DNA of 64,000 nucleotides, taken from contig NZ_CP022413.2 of the NCBI RefSeq assembly GCF_002222595.2, positions 66,001 through 130,000 on the forward strand, written 5' to 3'. A program made the translations under genes and the position numbers. Shown in pieces: positions 42,465 to 51,186 of the stretch (positions are counted from its first letter, which is position 1; each line of letters begins with the position of its first letter). Source of the DNA: Blautia hansenii DSM 20583 (GTDB lineage Bacteria; Bacillota; Clostridia; Lachnospirales; Lachnospiraceae). The notes beneath the pieces are model-generated. The model was not told where the DNA came from. It worked only from the letters and a program-made list of their open reading frames with translations, and searched no databases.

Positions 42465-43079
42465 GTGGAGGATAGGAATGACAGAGATAATCACTTTTCC
42501 AAGCTCTGTGAGGGAAAAGGGGAGCTGTTAAGTAAAGCGCTAAGAGACTGGATATTGGAACAGGATTTTATGAGAAAATCGAAGTTTCCGATTATATATG
42601 CTTCTGAGACTATTATGCGCTATCGTGCGGAAAAGACTGATATAAGCAGCAGAGAAAGTCTAAGAGAATTTGTTCAGGGACTTTTTTGCTCTTCTGTAAG
42701 TGAAGAAAGTATAGCAGGTGTAGCTGCATTTATAGGAAATCATGCAAGAGAACTTAGAGATTTGAAAGAGGGACAGGAGCGGGTTCTGGAAGGATATGCA
42801 ATAGCGGTGGACTCTTTTAGTTTAGTACGTATAGATTATAGAATATGGGCACAAAAATGCGATGCCCGTTATATTTCGGCAGCAGCAGGAATTAGAGGTG
42901 TTTTAGATGTGAAAAGGACTCGCTGGAATGATTTTTTAAGTGCCTACATGGAGATTTTGAATTTGGGATTTCCGGAGGATATTTCACAGGAAGAAAAACA
43001 GGAGCAAATTACAAAATGCGTGGAAAAGGCACGTATGTTATTTAGACTTTTTCATGGAAACCTTGTAAAAAGTGAATAG
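42465..43079 (+). CDS. Unknown helical protein; N-terminal frame conflict
   Basis: 204 residues from a GTG at 42465 without a well-placed ribosome binding site. A perfect GGAGG instead serves an ATG at 42478 in another frame (MTEIITFPSSVREKG), which would join this frame if the GGGG run near 42519 had one more G. So either the GTG is used or the gene carries a one-base deletion. The body is helical with no motif I recognise (VQGLFCSSVSEESIAGVAAFIG, ILNLGFPEDISQEEKQ). It is probably co-transcribed with the HTH gene three bases upstream. A terminator follows. Confidence 0.5.
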   Translation: MEDRNDRDNHFSKLCEGKGELLSKALRDWILEQDFMRKSKFPIIYASETIMRYRAEKTDISSRESLREFVQGLFCSSVSEESIAGVAAFIGNHARELRDLKEGQERVLEGYAIAVDSFSLVRIDYRIWAQKCDARYISAAAGIRGVLDVKRTRWNDFLSAYMEILNLGFPEDISQEEKQEQITKCVEKARMLFRLFHGNLVKSE

Positions 43080-43120
43080 AATAATATACAACTATACAAA
43101 ATAATTGTATGGTTAAAGCG

Positions 43121-43168
43121 AAAAGAGCACTTTTTTGCCAGAAAAGTTCAAAAAGGTGTTCTTTTTTT
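43121..43168 (+). terminator. Intrinsic terminator
   Basis: 16-bp stem (43121-43136 with 43150-43165, including G-U pairs) followed by TTTTTTT. Confidence 0.85.
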
Positions 43169-43251
43169 ACTATGTATGATAAAATAGGAGACAATGAAAA
43201 CGATATTTGTGAAAGGAGAAATAGAAGCTTATAAGCTTCATACAAAAACAA

Positions 43252-44871
43252 ATGAAAAGTTTATTGATTTTAGGTGCGGGCGGTTTTGGTCAGATGATAC
43301 AGGAAACAGCCAGACTGATTGGATATGCAAAAGTAGTATTTTTGGATGATGCAGTTAAAGGAGAAGATGTCATTGGAAAATGCTGTGATTATCAGGCATT
43401 TCTAGGAGAATATGATACAGCAGTAGCAGCTCTCGGAGATAACGGAATGCGCCTTTATTGGACAGAAAAGCTCATGGAAGCAGGATATAAAGTGCCGGCA
43501 ATTATTCATCCGTCAGCAGTAGTAAGCCCAAGTGCGGAAATTGGCAACGGAAGTTTTATTATGCAGCGTGCAGTTGTTAATACACATACAGTCATTGAGC
43601 ATGGTGTTCTTGTAAACAGCGGTGCGGTTGTAGACCATGACTCTCATGTTGCAAAGGGAGCACATATCGGACTGGGAAGCGTTGTGAAAGCAAATTGTAA
43701 TATTGATGTAAAACGTAAAGTGGAGGCCGGCGAAGTGGTATTTTCTACCAGAAGAAAAATTGACGGCGTTACAAACAGAAATCTGGAAGATGCCTTATAT
43801 GCTTTCGGATTTGGTAATCAATGCAGCTATGTGAAACCTTTTGGACAGGGACATATCAATGAAACTTATGCTGTTTATATGCCTACGGATGCAGGAGATG
43901 AGTTTGCATATATTCTTCAGCGAGTAAATAACAACGTATTTAAAGATCCGGCAGGGGTTATGGAAAATATTTTCGGTGTAACAGAATACCTTCGTAACGT
44001 TATTCGAGACGAAGGCGGAGATCCGGACAGAGAAACTTTATCTTGTATTAAGACAAAAGCCGGATGCACTTATTTTGAAGACAGTGAAGGACAGCCTTGG
44101 AGATGTTATCATTACATTCCGAATTCTGTATGCTATCAGTTGGTGGAAGAACCGGAGCAGTTTTATCAGTCAGGAAACAGTTTCGGACATTTCTTAAAGC
44201 AGCTTGGTAATTATCCGGCATCCAGCTTAAAAGAGACCATTCCTGATTTCCATAATACAGTAAAACGTTTTGCAAATTTCCAGCGTGCTGTAAAGCGTGA
44301 TATTAAAAACAGAGCCATTACCTGCCGCCCTGAGGTTAAGTTTGCTTTGGAAAGAGAAGCAGATTGCGGCGTTCTGGTAAAACAGCAGGAAGAAGGAAAA
44401 CTTCCTTTACGAGTAACACATAATGATACGAAATTAAACAATATTTTATTTGATGCGGATACCGGAAAAGGACTGTGCATTATTGATTTAGATACTATTA
44501 TGCCGGGCTTGGCTGCCAATGATTTTGGTGACTCTATCCGTTTTGGCGCAGCTACCGCAGAAGAGGATGAAAGAAATCTGGATTTAATGCACTTCGATAT
44601 TTCCTTATATGAAATGTATGTGAAAGGTTATCTGGAAGGTACAGATGGTGTGCTTACACCTGAGGAAATAGAAAGTCTTCCATGGGGAGCACGCTTAATG
44701 ACTTTGGAATGTGGTATGCGTTTCCTGACAGATTATCTGGAAGGAGATACTTACTTTAAGACAGCTTATCCGGAGCACAATCTGGTTCGTGCCCGTACAC
44801 AGTTCCGTCTGGTTGATGAAATGGAACAACAGTTTGAAAAGATGCAGGAAATTGTGCGTCAGTATTGCTAA
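43252..44871 (+). CDS. Fusion: NeuD/PglD-like acyltransferase + N-acetylhexosamine 1-kinase-like
   Basis: 539 residues. 1-~175: sugar O-/N-acetyltransferase of the NeuD/PglD type (LLILGAGGFGQMIQE; hexapeptide repeats 86-165; catalytic-type His129 in VVDHDSHVAKGAHIG). ~180-539: NahK-like phosphotransferase: YVKPFGQGHINETYAVYM, YILQRVNNNVFKDPAGVMENI, VTHNDTKLNNILF (His390, Asp392) and IIDLDTIMPG (Asp412). Each half is familiar; the pairing is not one I know. It could acylate and phosphorylate the same amino sugar. The ATG lies 33 bases after AAAGGAG, with a perfect palindrome between them, so translation may be controlled. Confidence 0.85.
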   Translation: MKSLLILGAGGFGQMIQETARLIGYAKVVFLDDAVKGEDVIGKCCDYQAFLGEYDTAVAALGDNGMRLYWTEKLMEAGYKVPAIIHPSAVVSPSAEIGNGSFIMQRAVVNTHTVIEHGVLVNSGAVVDHDSHVAKGAHIGLGSVVKANCNIDVKRKVEAGEVVFSTRRKIDGVTNRNLEDALYAFGFGNQCSYVKPFGQGHINETYAVYMPTDAGDEFAYILQRVNNNVFKDPAGVMENIFGVTEYLRNVIRDEGGDPDRETLSCIKTKAGCTYFEDSEGQPWRCYHYIPNSVCYQLVEEPEQFYQSGNSFGHFLKQLGNYPASSLKETIPDFHNTVKRFANFQRAVKRDIKNRAITCRPEVKFALEREADCGVLVKQQEEGKLPLRVTHNDTKLNNILFDADTGKGLCIIDLDTIMPGLAANDFGDSIRFGAATAEEDERNLDLMHFDISLYEMYVKGYLEGTDGVLTPEEIESLPWGARLMTLECGMRFLTDYLEGDTYFKTAYPEHNLVRARTQFRLVDEMEQQFEKMQEIVRQYC

Positions 44872-44899
44872 GAAAATGATTTTTAGATAGAATAATTAC

Positions 44900-44951
44900 A
44901 AGGGCTGCCACATTAGGCGTACATGGAGTTGTTGCTTAATGAGCAGCCCTT
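44900..44951 (+). repeat. Hairpin repeat element, copy 1
   Basis: AAGGGCTGC (44900-44908) pairs with GCAGCCCTT (44943-44951); CATTA/TAATG pair inside. Shares GCTGCCACATTAGGCGTA with the elements at 52483 and 53625. It may act as terminator for the fusion gene, although the T-tract is weak. Confidence 0.65.
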
Positions 44952-44988
44952 ATTATGCAGGAATTTAATAGAAGTGGAGGAAAATTCG

Positions 44989-46365
44989 TTGTCGGAAAAT
45001 ACAGATAAAATCATTTTGTTTGAACAGACACCAATTCCAAAGGCAGTTGCAAAGCTGGCAATACCCACAATTCTCAGCTCGCTTGTTATGGTGCTTTATA
45101 ATCTGGCGGATACCTATTTTGTAGGAATGTGCAATGACCCAATTCAGAATGCGGCAGTTACCTTGGCAGCCCCGGTGCTTTTGGCATTTAATGCGGTGAA
45201 CAATCTTTTCGGAGTGGGCAGCTCCAGTATGATGAGCCGTGCTCTGGGAAGAAAAGATTACGATACGGTATATAAAAGCTCTGCACTGGGCTTTTATTGT
45301 GCAATTATATCCGGTGCGCTATTTGCGTTGGCATGTTTTGTTTTTAATGCACCGCTGCTTCGTATGCTGGGAGCAAATACTGAGACCATGGCTGCCACAG
45401 GAGAATATTTGAAATGGACCTCTATTTACGGAGCAGTGCCTGCTATTTTAAATGTTGTTATGGCGTATATGGTAAGAGCAGAGGGTTCTGCGCTGCATGC
45501 CAGTATCGGAACAATGAGCGGCTGCTTTTTAAATATTATTTTGGACCCTGTTTTTATACTTCCGTGGGGCTTGAATATGGGAGCGGAAGGAGCAGGACTT
45601 GCCACCTTTTTATCTAACTGTGTTGCCTGTATTTACTTCTTTGTATTACTCTATAAAAAAAGAAAAAGTACTTTTGTGTGTGTAAATCCCAAACGCCTTT
45701 CTCTGGACAAAAATATTATCTGTGGAATTTGTGCAGTGGGAATTCCAGCATCAATTCAGAACCTTTTAAACGTTACGGGAATGACGATTTTGAATAATTT
45801 TACATCTTCTTTTGGTGCAGATGCAGTTGCGGCAATGGGGATTACCCAGAAAATCAATATGGTTCCTATGAACATTGCCATGGGAATTTCTCAGGGAATT
45901 ATGCCTTTAATCAGTTATACTTACTCCAGCGGTAATCATAAGAGAATGAAAGGTACGCTGGTATTTGCAGCAAGAGCAAGTCTGGGATTTATTACCGTTG
46001 TAGCAGCTTTTTATTATTTAAGTTCTGCTCAGTTGACAGAAATGTTTATGTCTAATGAAGCAATTATTTCTTATGGAACAAAATTTTTAAGAGGCTTTTG
46101 CCTGGGATTGCCGTTTTTATGTATGGATTTCCTTGCAGTAGGTGTGTTCCAATCTGTGGGAATGGGAAAAGAAGCTCTTATTTTTGCGATTATGAGAAAG
46201 ATTATTCTGGAAATACCGGCGCTGTATCTTTTAAATTATTTACTTCCTTTGTATGGACTGGCTTATGCACAGTTTGTGGCAGAGGTTGTATTGGCAGCAG
46301 CAGCGGTTATTGTGTTGGCAAGGCTGTTTCAGAAAATTGAGCAACAAAAAGTGATTGCCAGATAA
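44989..46365 (+). CDS. MATE-family multidrug efflux transporter
   Basis: Start set at TTG 44989 (SENTDKIILFEQTPIPKAVAKLA) because GTGGAGG lies eight bases upstream; the frame extends to 44923 but would run through the hairpin repeat and this site. About 458 residues, 12 membrane segments in two halves, with NLADTYFVG, GVGSSSMMSRALGRKD and, in the second half, GITQKINMVPMNIAMGISQGIMPLISY. A Na+- or H+-coupled exporter; substrate unknown. Confidence 0.9.
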   Translation: MSENTDKIILFEQTPIPKAVAKLAIPTILSSLVMVLYNLADTYFVGMCNDPIQNAAVTLAAPVLLAFNAVNNLFGVGSSSMMSRALGRKDYDTVYKSSALGFYCAIISGALFALACFVFNAPLLRMLGANTETMAATGEYLKWTSIYGAVPAILNVVMAYMVRAEGSALHASIGTMSGCFLNIILDPVFILPWGLNMGAEGAGLATFLSNCVACIYFFVLLYKKRKSTFVCVNPKRLSLDKNIICGICAVGIPASIQNLLNVTGMTILNNFTSSFGADAVAAMGITQKINMVPMNIAMGISQGIMPLISYTYSSGNHKRMKGTLVFAARASLGFITVVAAFYYLSSAQLTEMFMSNEAIISYGTKFLRGFCLGLPFLCMDFLAVGVFQSVGMGKEALIFAIMRKIILEIPALYLLNYLLPLYGLAYAQFVAEVVLAAAAVIVLARLFQKIEQQKVIAR

Positions 46366-46383
46366 AATAGACTAAGCTATACT
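46355..46383 (+). promoter_or_regulatory. Promoter of the small toxin-like gene
   Basis: TTGCCA (46355-46360), 17-base spacer, TATACT (46378-46383). It overlaps the end of the MATE gene. Confidence 0.7.
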
Positions 46384-46430
46384 GATAATGTTACCGCCTC
46401 CTATACCGGTACAGAAGGGAGGTGCTCACT

Positions 46431-46517
46431 ATGGATTTAGTATTATCTTTTATTGTCGCTGTTGCGGCTGGTGTAGTTTGCCACTACATCATCAAATGGT
46501 TAGATGGCGACAAATAG
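46431..46517 (+). CDS. 28-residue hydrophobic peptide, type I toxin-like
   Basis: MDLVLSFIVAVAAGVVCHYI then IKWLDGDK: one membrane helix and a short polar tail, like type I toxins or holin-like peptides of Firmicutes. GGGAGGTG precedes the ATG, but CGCCTCC at 46396-46402 can pair with GGAGGTG over seven bases and hide the ribosome binding site, as in many type I toxin mRNAs. It has its own promoter (46355) and a strong bidirectional terminator (46574). A matching antisense RNA is not proven; the palindromic ACCGGT (46405-46410) and GCCGGT region could be its target. Confidence 0.65.
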   Translation: MDLVLSFIVAVAAGVVCHYIIKWLDGDK

Positions 46518-46573
46518 CCGGTAACTAGCCTGTGGATATAAGCCTTTCCACACCAAAATTAGGAATAGAAAAC

Positions 46574-46606
46574 CCCTCGGAATGCAGTCCGAGGGGTTTT
46601 CATTGC
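46574..46606. terminator. Bidirectional terminator
   Basis: Perfect 13-bp stem AAAACCCCTCGGA/TCCGAGGGGTTTT with a six-base loop. The A-run on one side and T-run on the other allow function on both strands. Confidence 0.85.
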
Positions 46607-46723
46607 TGTTCACTATGGAATAGCATTATCTTTTTGCCTACTGGCATTATAGCATATGCAATTTAAGAATACAATATGCAGATTTGAGCTTTATGTGCTA
46701 TATTTTCAAATTTTTCATAAATC

Positions 46724-46752
46724 TTGATTTTCATCAGTTCCTGTGCTATACT
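46724..46752 (+). promoter_or_regulatory. Promoter of queT
   Basis: TTGATT (46724-46729), 17-base spacer, TATACT (46747-46752). Confidence 0.65.
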
Positions 46753-46781
46753 ACAACACGTTGTAAAGCCCATAAAAACAA

Positions 46782-46866
46782 GGTCTTATAAGGGTTTCGC
46801 CGATTTCCGGCATAAAATGAATCGTGTGTTCGTGACCTTCCACACGTAAAACAAAACTAAAGGAGA
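46782..46866 (+). promoter_or_regulatory. Probable preQ1 riboswitch before queT
   Basis: CGTGTG (46823-46828), a 12-base loop starting TTCG, CACACG (46841-46846), then the A-rich tail TAAAACAAAACTAAAGGAG that runs into the ribosome binding site. Hairpin, loop length and A-rich tail fit preQ1-I (translational type). Upstream AAGGTC (~46784) can pair with GACCTT inside the loop (46834-46839), an alternative fold. Placement before a queuosine-precursor transporter supports the call; class assignment is uncertain. Confidence 0.6.
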
Positions 46867-46875
46867 AAACAGAAT

Positions 46876-47370
46876 ATGAAAAACAAAAATGTGTCGTACT
46901 TAACACAGGCTGCAATGATTGCGGCAATCTATGTGGTGCTTACCATTGTCTTTGCACCTATCAGCTTCGGAGAAATACAGGTTCGTATTGCAGAAATGCT
47001 GACAATTTTACCTATTTTTACACCGGCGGCAATTCCGGGATTGTTTGTAGGATGTCTGATTGGAAATATTACAGGCGGAGCAATTTTACCTGACATTATT
47101 TGCGGCAGCATCGCAACACTTGTAGGAGCAGCAGGGACATACGCATTGAGAAATCACCATAGAGCATTGGCAGTTTTACCGCCTATTTTGGTAAATGCCT
47201 TGGTCGTTCCGTTTGTACTTCGCTATGCTTACGGTGTGGTACTTCCAATTCCATTTTTGGCTTTAACCGTAGGAATTGGGGAAATTATTTCCTGTGGAAT
47301 ACTGGGAAATGTTTTGGCGGCAGTTTTGAAAAAATACAGCGGAAAAATTTTCGTATCACAAAGAGTATAA
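46876..47370 (+). CDS. queT: Queuosine precursor transporter QueT
   Basis: 164 residues, about five membrane segments, with TQAAMIAAIYVVLTIVFAPISFGEIQVRIAEMLTILPIFTPAAIPGLFVGCLIGN, the QueT (PF06177) signature of an ECF S-component. It binds queuine/preQ1-type bases for tRNA modification and works with a shared ECF energizing module encoded elsewhere. AGGAG at 46861 is within the riboswitch tail. A terminator follows at 47385. Confidence 0.92.
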   Translation: MKNKNVSYLTQAAMIAAIYVVLTIVFAPISFGEIQVRIAEMLTILPIFTPAAIPGLFVGCLIGNITGGAILPDIICGSIATLVGAAGTYALRNHHRALAVLPPILVNALVVPFVLRYAYGVVLPIPFLALTVGIGEIISCGILGNVLAAVLKKYSGKIFVSQRV

Positions 47371-47384
47371 AATAAAAAGCTTCA

Positions 47385-47417
47385 GGGAGTTCTGTAAATC
47401 AGAATTCCCATTTTTTT
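47385..47417 (+). terminator. Terminator of queT
   Basis: GGGAGTTCTG/CAGAATTCCC stem (47385-47394, 47400-47409) with a five-base loop, then ATTTTTTT. Confidence 0.85.
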
Positions 47418-47566
47418 GTCTCCTTCCAATCATTTACTTTGACATACAATAGTCTGTATGCTAGAATTAAATCAATTATGGAGTCTTATACCCTCAGCAA
47501 GAATTACAGATAAGAACACATATTTGAAACTATATACAAATCAATAAATGTACAGAGGTGAATAAA

Positions 47567-50071
47567 TTGGATAAAAACGAGTACAGAGCAAAATTGGAAG
47601 AAATCGGTCAGTTAGTTGACAGACAGGACTACAAAGGCGCTCTAAAAATTGTAGATACCATTGATTGGCGTAGAGTACGCAGTGCCAGAACCTTATGTAT
47701 GGTAGGCGAGATATACGAAGCTAATAAAAGGTATGAAGATAGTCGAAAACTTCTGCTCCTTGCACATCAGAGAGCTCCTATTGGAAGAACTGTCATATAC
47801 AGATTAGTTGAGCTTTCTATTAAAATGGGTGAATTTGACGAGGCACTGAATTATTATAAGAAATTTGTGGAGATTTCTCCTAATGACAACAGCCGTTACA
47901 TTTTAAAATATAAAATTTACAGAGCGAGACGTTCACCGATTGAAGAACAGATTGCAATTCTTCAGGATTATAAGAGCAAAGAGTATACGGAAAGATGGGC
48001 TTATGAGCTGGCACGGCTGTATGCAAAGGCAGGTATGAAGGATGCTTGCATTGAAGAGTGTGACGATTTGATTTTATGGTTCAGCGAAGGAAAATATGTT
48101 ACAAAGGCCATGGAATTAAAAATGCGCTTTACACCGCTGACAGCAGCGCAGCAGGAAAGCTATAACAAGGCAAAAGGTGTTCCTGTTCGTGCTGTTGAAA
48201 TACCGAAGACAGTACCGGTGCAGATGAATGAGCCTTTCAATCAGCAGCAGGATAAGGAAATTGAAGAGATATTAAACAGTATTAAGCTGGGAGGGCTTAC
48301 ACAGGAAGCTCCGTCTGAAACAGTGAAGCCTCAGGAAGCGCCTATGCAGCCAAAACAGCCGGAAGACCTTCCGGACCGCGTGGCACAGGGGCTAAGGGAT
48401 GTGTTCCAGCCAAAGGCAGCAGTGTCAGAGGACATGGAAACAGCGGCAACAAAAGAACCGTCTACGGCTACGGAAGAACAGGGATATGTGATTAAAGATT
48501 TAGAGCCGGAAGATATGACAAAGGGCACTGAATTTAAGCCGTTTCATATTGGAAGCGCAATGACAATGGAGGTAAAGGCAGAAGCCCCGAAATCAGAGAT
48601 GCTTTCTTCTGATGGTGCAGCGACAGAAGCCTTTAAGACAGATACAAAAAGTCTGGAAATTGATTTAGAAGCGCTTTTGGCAGAGACCGCAAACGAGTTG
48701 GCGCAGGCAGTTGCCGAAGGAACACAAGAAACTGTTCAAGAAGTAAACGAGGAAGTTGTGGAAGAGGCGCTTGCGGAGATTTCAGAAGAACCGGGTGAAG
48801 AAGAAGTTACAGAAGCTGTTGAAGAAACCGAAGAGGTTGTAGAGGAAAGTTCTAAAGAAGCAGAAGAAGATATTCTTCCTGCGCCGGCAGCGGCAAAGGC
48901 TGCTATGATTGCAGAAAATTTAAGCGCTGTTTTTGAAGAAAAAGCAAATGAAATCGAAGCTTTGGCAGCAGAAAATACAGAGGAAGAGTCCGAAGAAGCT
49001 TTAGCAGAAGCCAAAGAAATTACAGAAGAAGCTTTAGAGGAAACTGCTGAGACAGCAGAAGAAGCGGTAGAAGAGACTGCGGAGGAAGAAGTATCTGAGG
49101 AGGCAACCAGAGAAATTCCTGTGGAAGAAGTCAAAGAGGCAATGGGTGAAATTGATTTTTCACAGGCTTTGGAACAGGAAATAGAGAAAGAAACTTCCGT
49201 TGAGTCACAGCAGGAGGAATGCCATATAAAACGTGTGGCAGCCTCGGCAGTAGATGAAACGCAGAAATCTTCTGCATTTCAGACAGCAGTCGAAGGCTTA
49301 ATGCGTCATCACCTTACAGAAGAAGAACACAGAAGATTGTTTACATATTTTGCACCTGTTCCGGGTATGACACAGCAGATAAATGAAGCCTTAGATACTG
49401 CACAGGAGTCTGCATGTGCCAAGACATCTCAGGCAGGAAATATTATCGTTACAGGACGTGAAGGTTCCGGAAAGACAAGACTTTCAGAAGGGCTGATTAA
49501 AGCTCTTTGCAAAGAACGTCAGATGGAAGGCGCTAAGGTTGCGTTTATCACAGCAGAGGAATTGAATAAAAAAGACCCAATAGCCATTGTGGGAAAATTA
49601 TCAGGAGGATTTCTGGTAGTTGAAAATGCAGGAGAATTAGACGAGGAAATAGTCGAAGATATGTCAAAGGCTATGGAATTTAAGACAAATCGTTTGACTG
49701 TAATTTTAGAGGATTTGAAACCGGGTATCCGCAGTCTGGAAGAAAAATATCCGGAATTTATCAAAAAATTTGACTCCCGCATTGTAATTCCTGTGTTTAC
49801 CAATGATGAGCTGGTATCTTTTGCGAAAACTTATGCAAAAGAGCTGGGATATAAAATTGACGATATGGCAGTTCTTGCATTATATACTTTAATCGGAGAT
49901 AATCAGAACGAAGAAAATCCGGTCACAATCGGCACAGTCAGAGGTATGATGGATGAAGCCATTAAAAAAGCTTCTAAGAAAGGACGCCGATTAGGAAAGA
50001 AAGTGGCAAAACGCCATTTAGATGATGAAAGCGGCAGAATTATGCTGTATGAGAAAGATTTTGATATTTAG
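47567..50071 (+). CDS. Large TPR / acidic linker / P-loop ATPase protein
   Basis: About 834 residues from TTG 47567 (six bases after GAGGTG; GTG 47558 overlaps that site). 1-~215: TPR-like helical repeats. ~215-390: Pro/Gln/Thr linker. ~360-570: very Glu/Ala-rich coil (EETEEVVEESSKEAEED...). ~570-834: AAA-like domain with P-loop VTGREGSGKTRL near residue 625, a Walker-B-like FLVVENAGEL, and a basic tail (KKASKKGRRLGKKVAKRH). I know this as a conserved Lachnospiraceae protein without a defined role. It sits 15 bases before rsmA, so a link to ribosome or membrane organisation is possible but unproven. Confidence 0.7.
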   Translation: MDKNEYRAKLEEIGQLVDRQDYKGALKIVDTIDWRRVRSARTLCMVGEIYEANKRYEDSRKLLLLAHQRAPIGRTVIYRLVELSIKMGEFDEALNYYKKFVEISPNDNSRYILKYKIYRARRSPIEEQIAILQDYKSKEYTERWAYELARLYAKAGMKDACIEECDDLILWFSEGKYVTKAMELKMRFTPLTAAQQESYNKAKGVPVRAVEIPKTVPVQMNEPFNQQQDKEIEEILNSIKLGGLTQEAPSETVKPQEAPMQPKQPEDLPDRVAQGLRDVFQPKAAVSEDMETAATKEPSTATEEQGYVIKDLEPEDMTKGTEFKPFHIGSAMTMEVKAEAPKSEMLSSDGAATEAFKTDTKSLEIDLEALLAETANELAQAVAEGTQETVQEVNEEVVEEALAEISEEPGEEEVTEAVEETEEVVEESSKEAEEDILPAPAAAKAAMIAENLSAVFEEKANEIEALAAENTEEESEEALAEAKEITEEALEETAETAEEAVEETAEEEVSEEATREIPVEEVKEAMGEIDFSQALEQEIEKETSVESQQEECHIKRVAASAVDETQKSSAFQTAVEGLMRHHLTEEEHRRLFTYFAPVPGMTQQINEALDTAQESACAKTSQAGNIIVTGREGSGKTRLSEGLIKALCKERQMEGAKVAFITAEELNKKDPIAIVGKLSGGFLVVENAGELDEEIVEDMSKAMEFKTNRLTVILEDLKPGIRSLEEKYPEFIKKFDSRIVIPVFTNDELVSFAKTYAKELGYKIDDMAVLALYTLIGDNQNEENPVTIGTVRGMMDEAIKKASKKGRRLGKKVAKRHLDDESGRIMLYEKDFDI

Positions 50072-50086
50072 TCAGGAGGAAAAAAG

Positions 50087-50956
50087 ATGACAGCCCCTTA
50101 TCTGGGAAACCCTAAAAGAACCATAGAAGTTCTTCAAAAATACGATTTTGTTTTTCAGAAAAAATTCGGGCAGAATTTCCTGATTGATACCCATGTGTTG
50201 GATAAGATTATAAGCGCTGCCGAGATTACAAAAGAGGATTTTGTACTGGAGATTGGTCCCGGAATTGGGACCATGACCCAGTATCTGGCATGTGCGGCCA
50301 GAGAAGTGGTTGCAGTTGAAATTGATAAAGCGCTGATACCAATTCTTGAGGATACGTTGCAGGACTACTCTAATGTAACTGTTCTCAACGAGGATATTTT
50401 AAAAGTCGATATCAAAAAACTGGCAGATGAGCACAATAATGGAAAACCCATTAAAGTTGTGGCAAATCTGCCATATTATATTACAACACCGATTATCATG
50501 GGATTATTTGAAGGAGATGTGCCAATTGAGTCCATTACCGTAATGGTGCAAAAGGAAGTAGCGGACCGAATGCAGGTAGGACCTGGAACAAAGGAATACG
50601 GAGCGTTGTCATTGGCAGTGCAGTATTATGCAGAACCTTATATTGTAGCCAATGTGCCGCCTAACTGCTTTATGCCAAGACCGAAGGTGGGAAGCGCCGT
50701 TATACGTCTTACAAAACATGCAGAACCTCCGGTAGAGGTGTTTGATACAAAGCTGATGTTTCGCATTATTCGGGCATCCTTTAATCAGAGAAGAAAAACT
50801 CTTGCCAACGGTTTAAATAATTCTCCGGAGCTTTCCTTTGGAAAAGAAGAAATTCAAAGAGCAATTAAGGCTTGTGGATTTCCTGAGGGAATTAGAGGAG
50901 AAGCATTGACCTTAGAAGAGTTTGCTGCATTGACCAATGAATTTAAAAGTAAATAA
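50087..50956 (+). CDS. rsmA: 16S rRNA dimethyladenosine transferase (RsmA/KsgA)
   Basis: 289 residues: KKFGQNFLIDTHVLDKI, EIGPGIGTMTQYL (SAM site), VVAVEIDKALIPIL, VVANLPYYITTPII (catalytic NLPY), VMVQKEVADRM and RASFNQRRKTLANGL. It dimethylates two adenines near the 3' end of 16S rRNA during 30S assembly; loss gives kasugamycin resistance. AGGAGG precedes the ATG. A strong terminator follows at 50964. Confidence 0.97.
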   Translation: MTAPYLGNPKRTIEVLQKYDFVFQKKFGQNFLIDTHVLDKIISAAEITKEDFVLEIGPGIGTMTQYLACAAREVVAVEIDKALIPILEDTLQDYSNVTVLNEDILKVDIKKLADEHNNGKPIKVVANLPYYITTPIIMGLFEGDVPIESITVMVQKEVADRMQVGPGTKEYGALSLAVQYYAEPYIVANVPPNCFMPRPKVGSAVIRLTKHAEPPVEVFDTKLMFRIIRASFNQRRKTLANGLNNSPELSFGKEEIQRAIKACGFPEGIRGEALTLEEFAALTNEFKSK

Positions 50957-50963
50957 GAAACAG

Positions 50964-51001
50964 AAAAACATCGCAGAGAAGTGAGTCTGCGATGTTTTTT
51001 T
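50964..51001 (+). terminator. Terminator of rsmA
   Basis: 14-bp perfect stem (50964-50977 with 50986-50999), eight-base loop, T-run. A second small perfect hairpin, AGTCGGC/GCCGACT at 51023-51042, lies downstream without a T-run. Confidence 0.9.
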
Positions 51002-51186
51002 ATAAATATTAAAGGAAGGAGAGTCGGCATTAACGCCGACTTATGAAAAAGAAAATATAAAAATAATTTGCTCTGTATTATTTTTATGATATTAGTATAT
51101 ATTGGAAATATGTTCAAAGCATGATGAACTTGTGAAGAAATCGTGAACGAAATTGAAAACTTTTATGAATGTTCCACATTAAAGCC

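Noticed and set aside
48736..49134. 132-codon minus-strand Ser-rich frame
   Set aside because: Mirror image of the Glu/Ala-rich coil of the gene at 47567.
51023..51042. Hairpin AGTCGGC/GCCGACT as a fourth member of the intergenic repeat family
   Set aside because: It has CATTA in the loop but no other similarity, and it is only 20 bases long.
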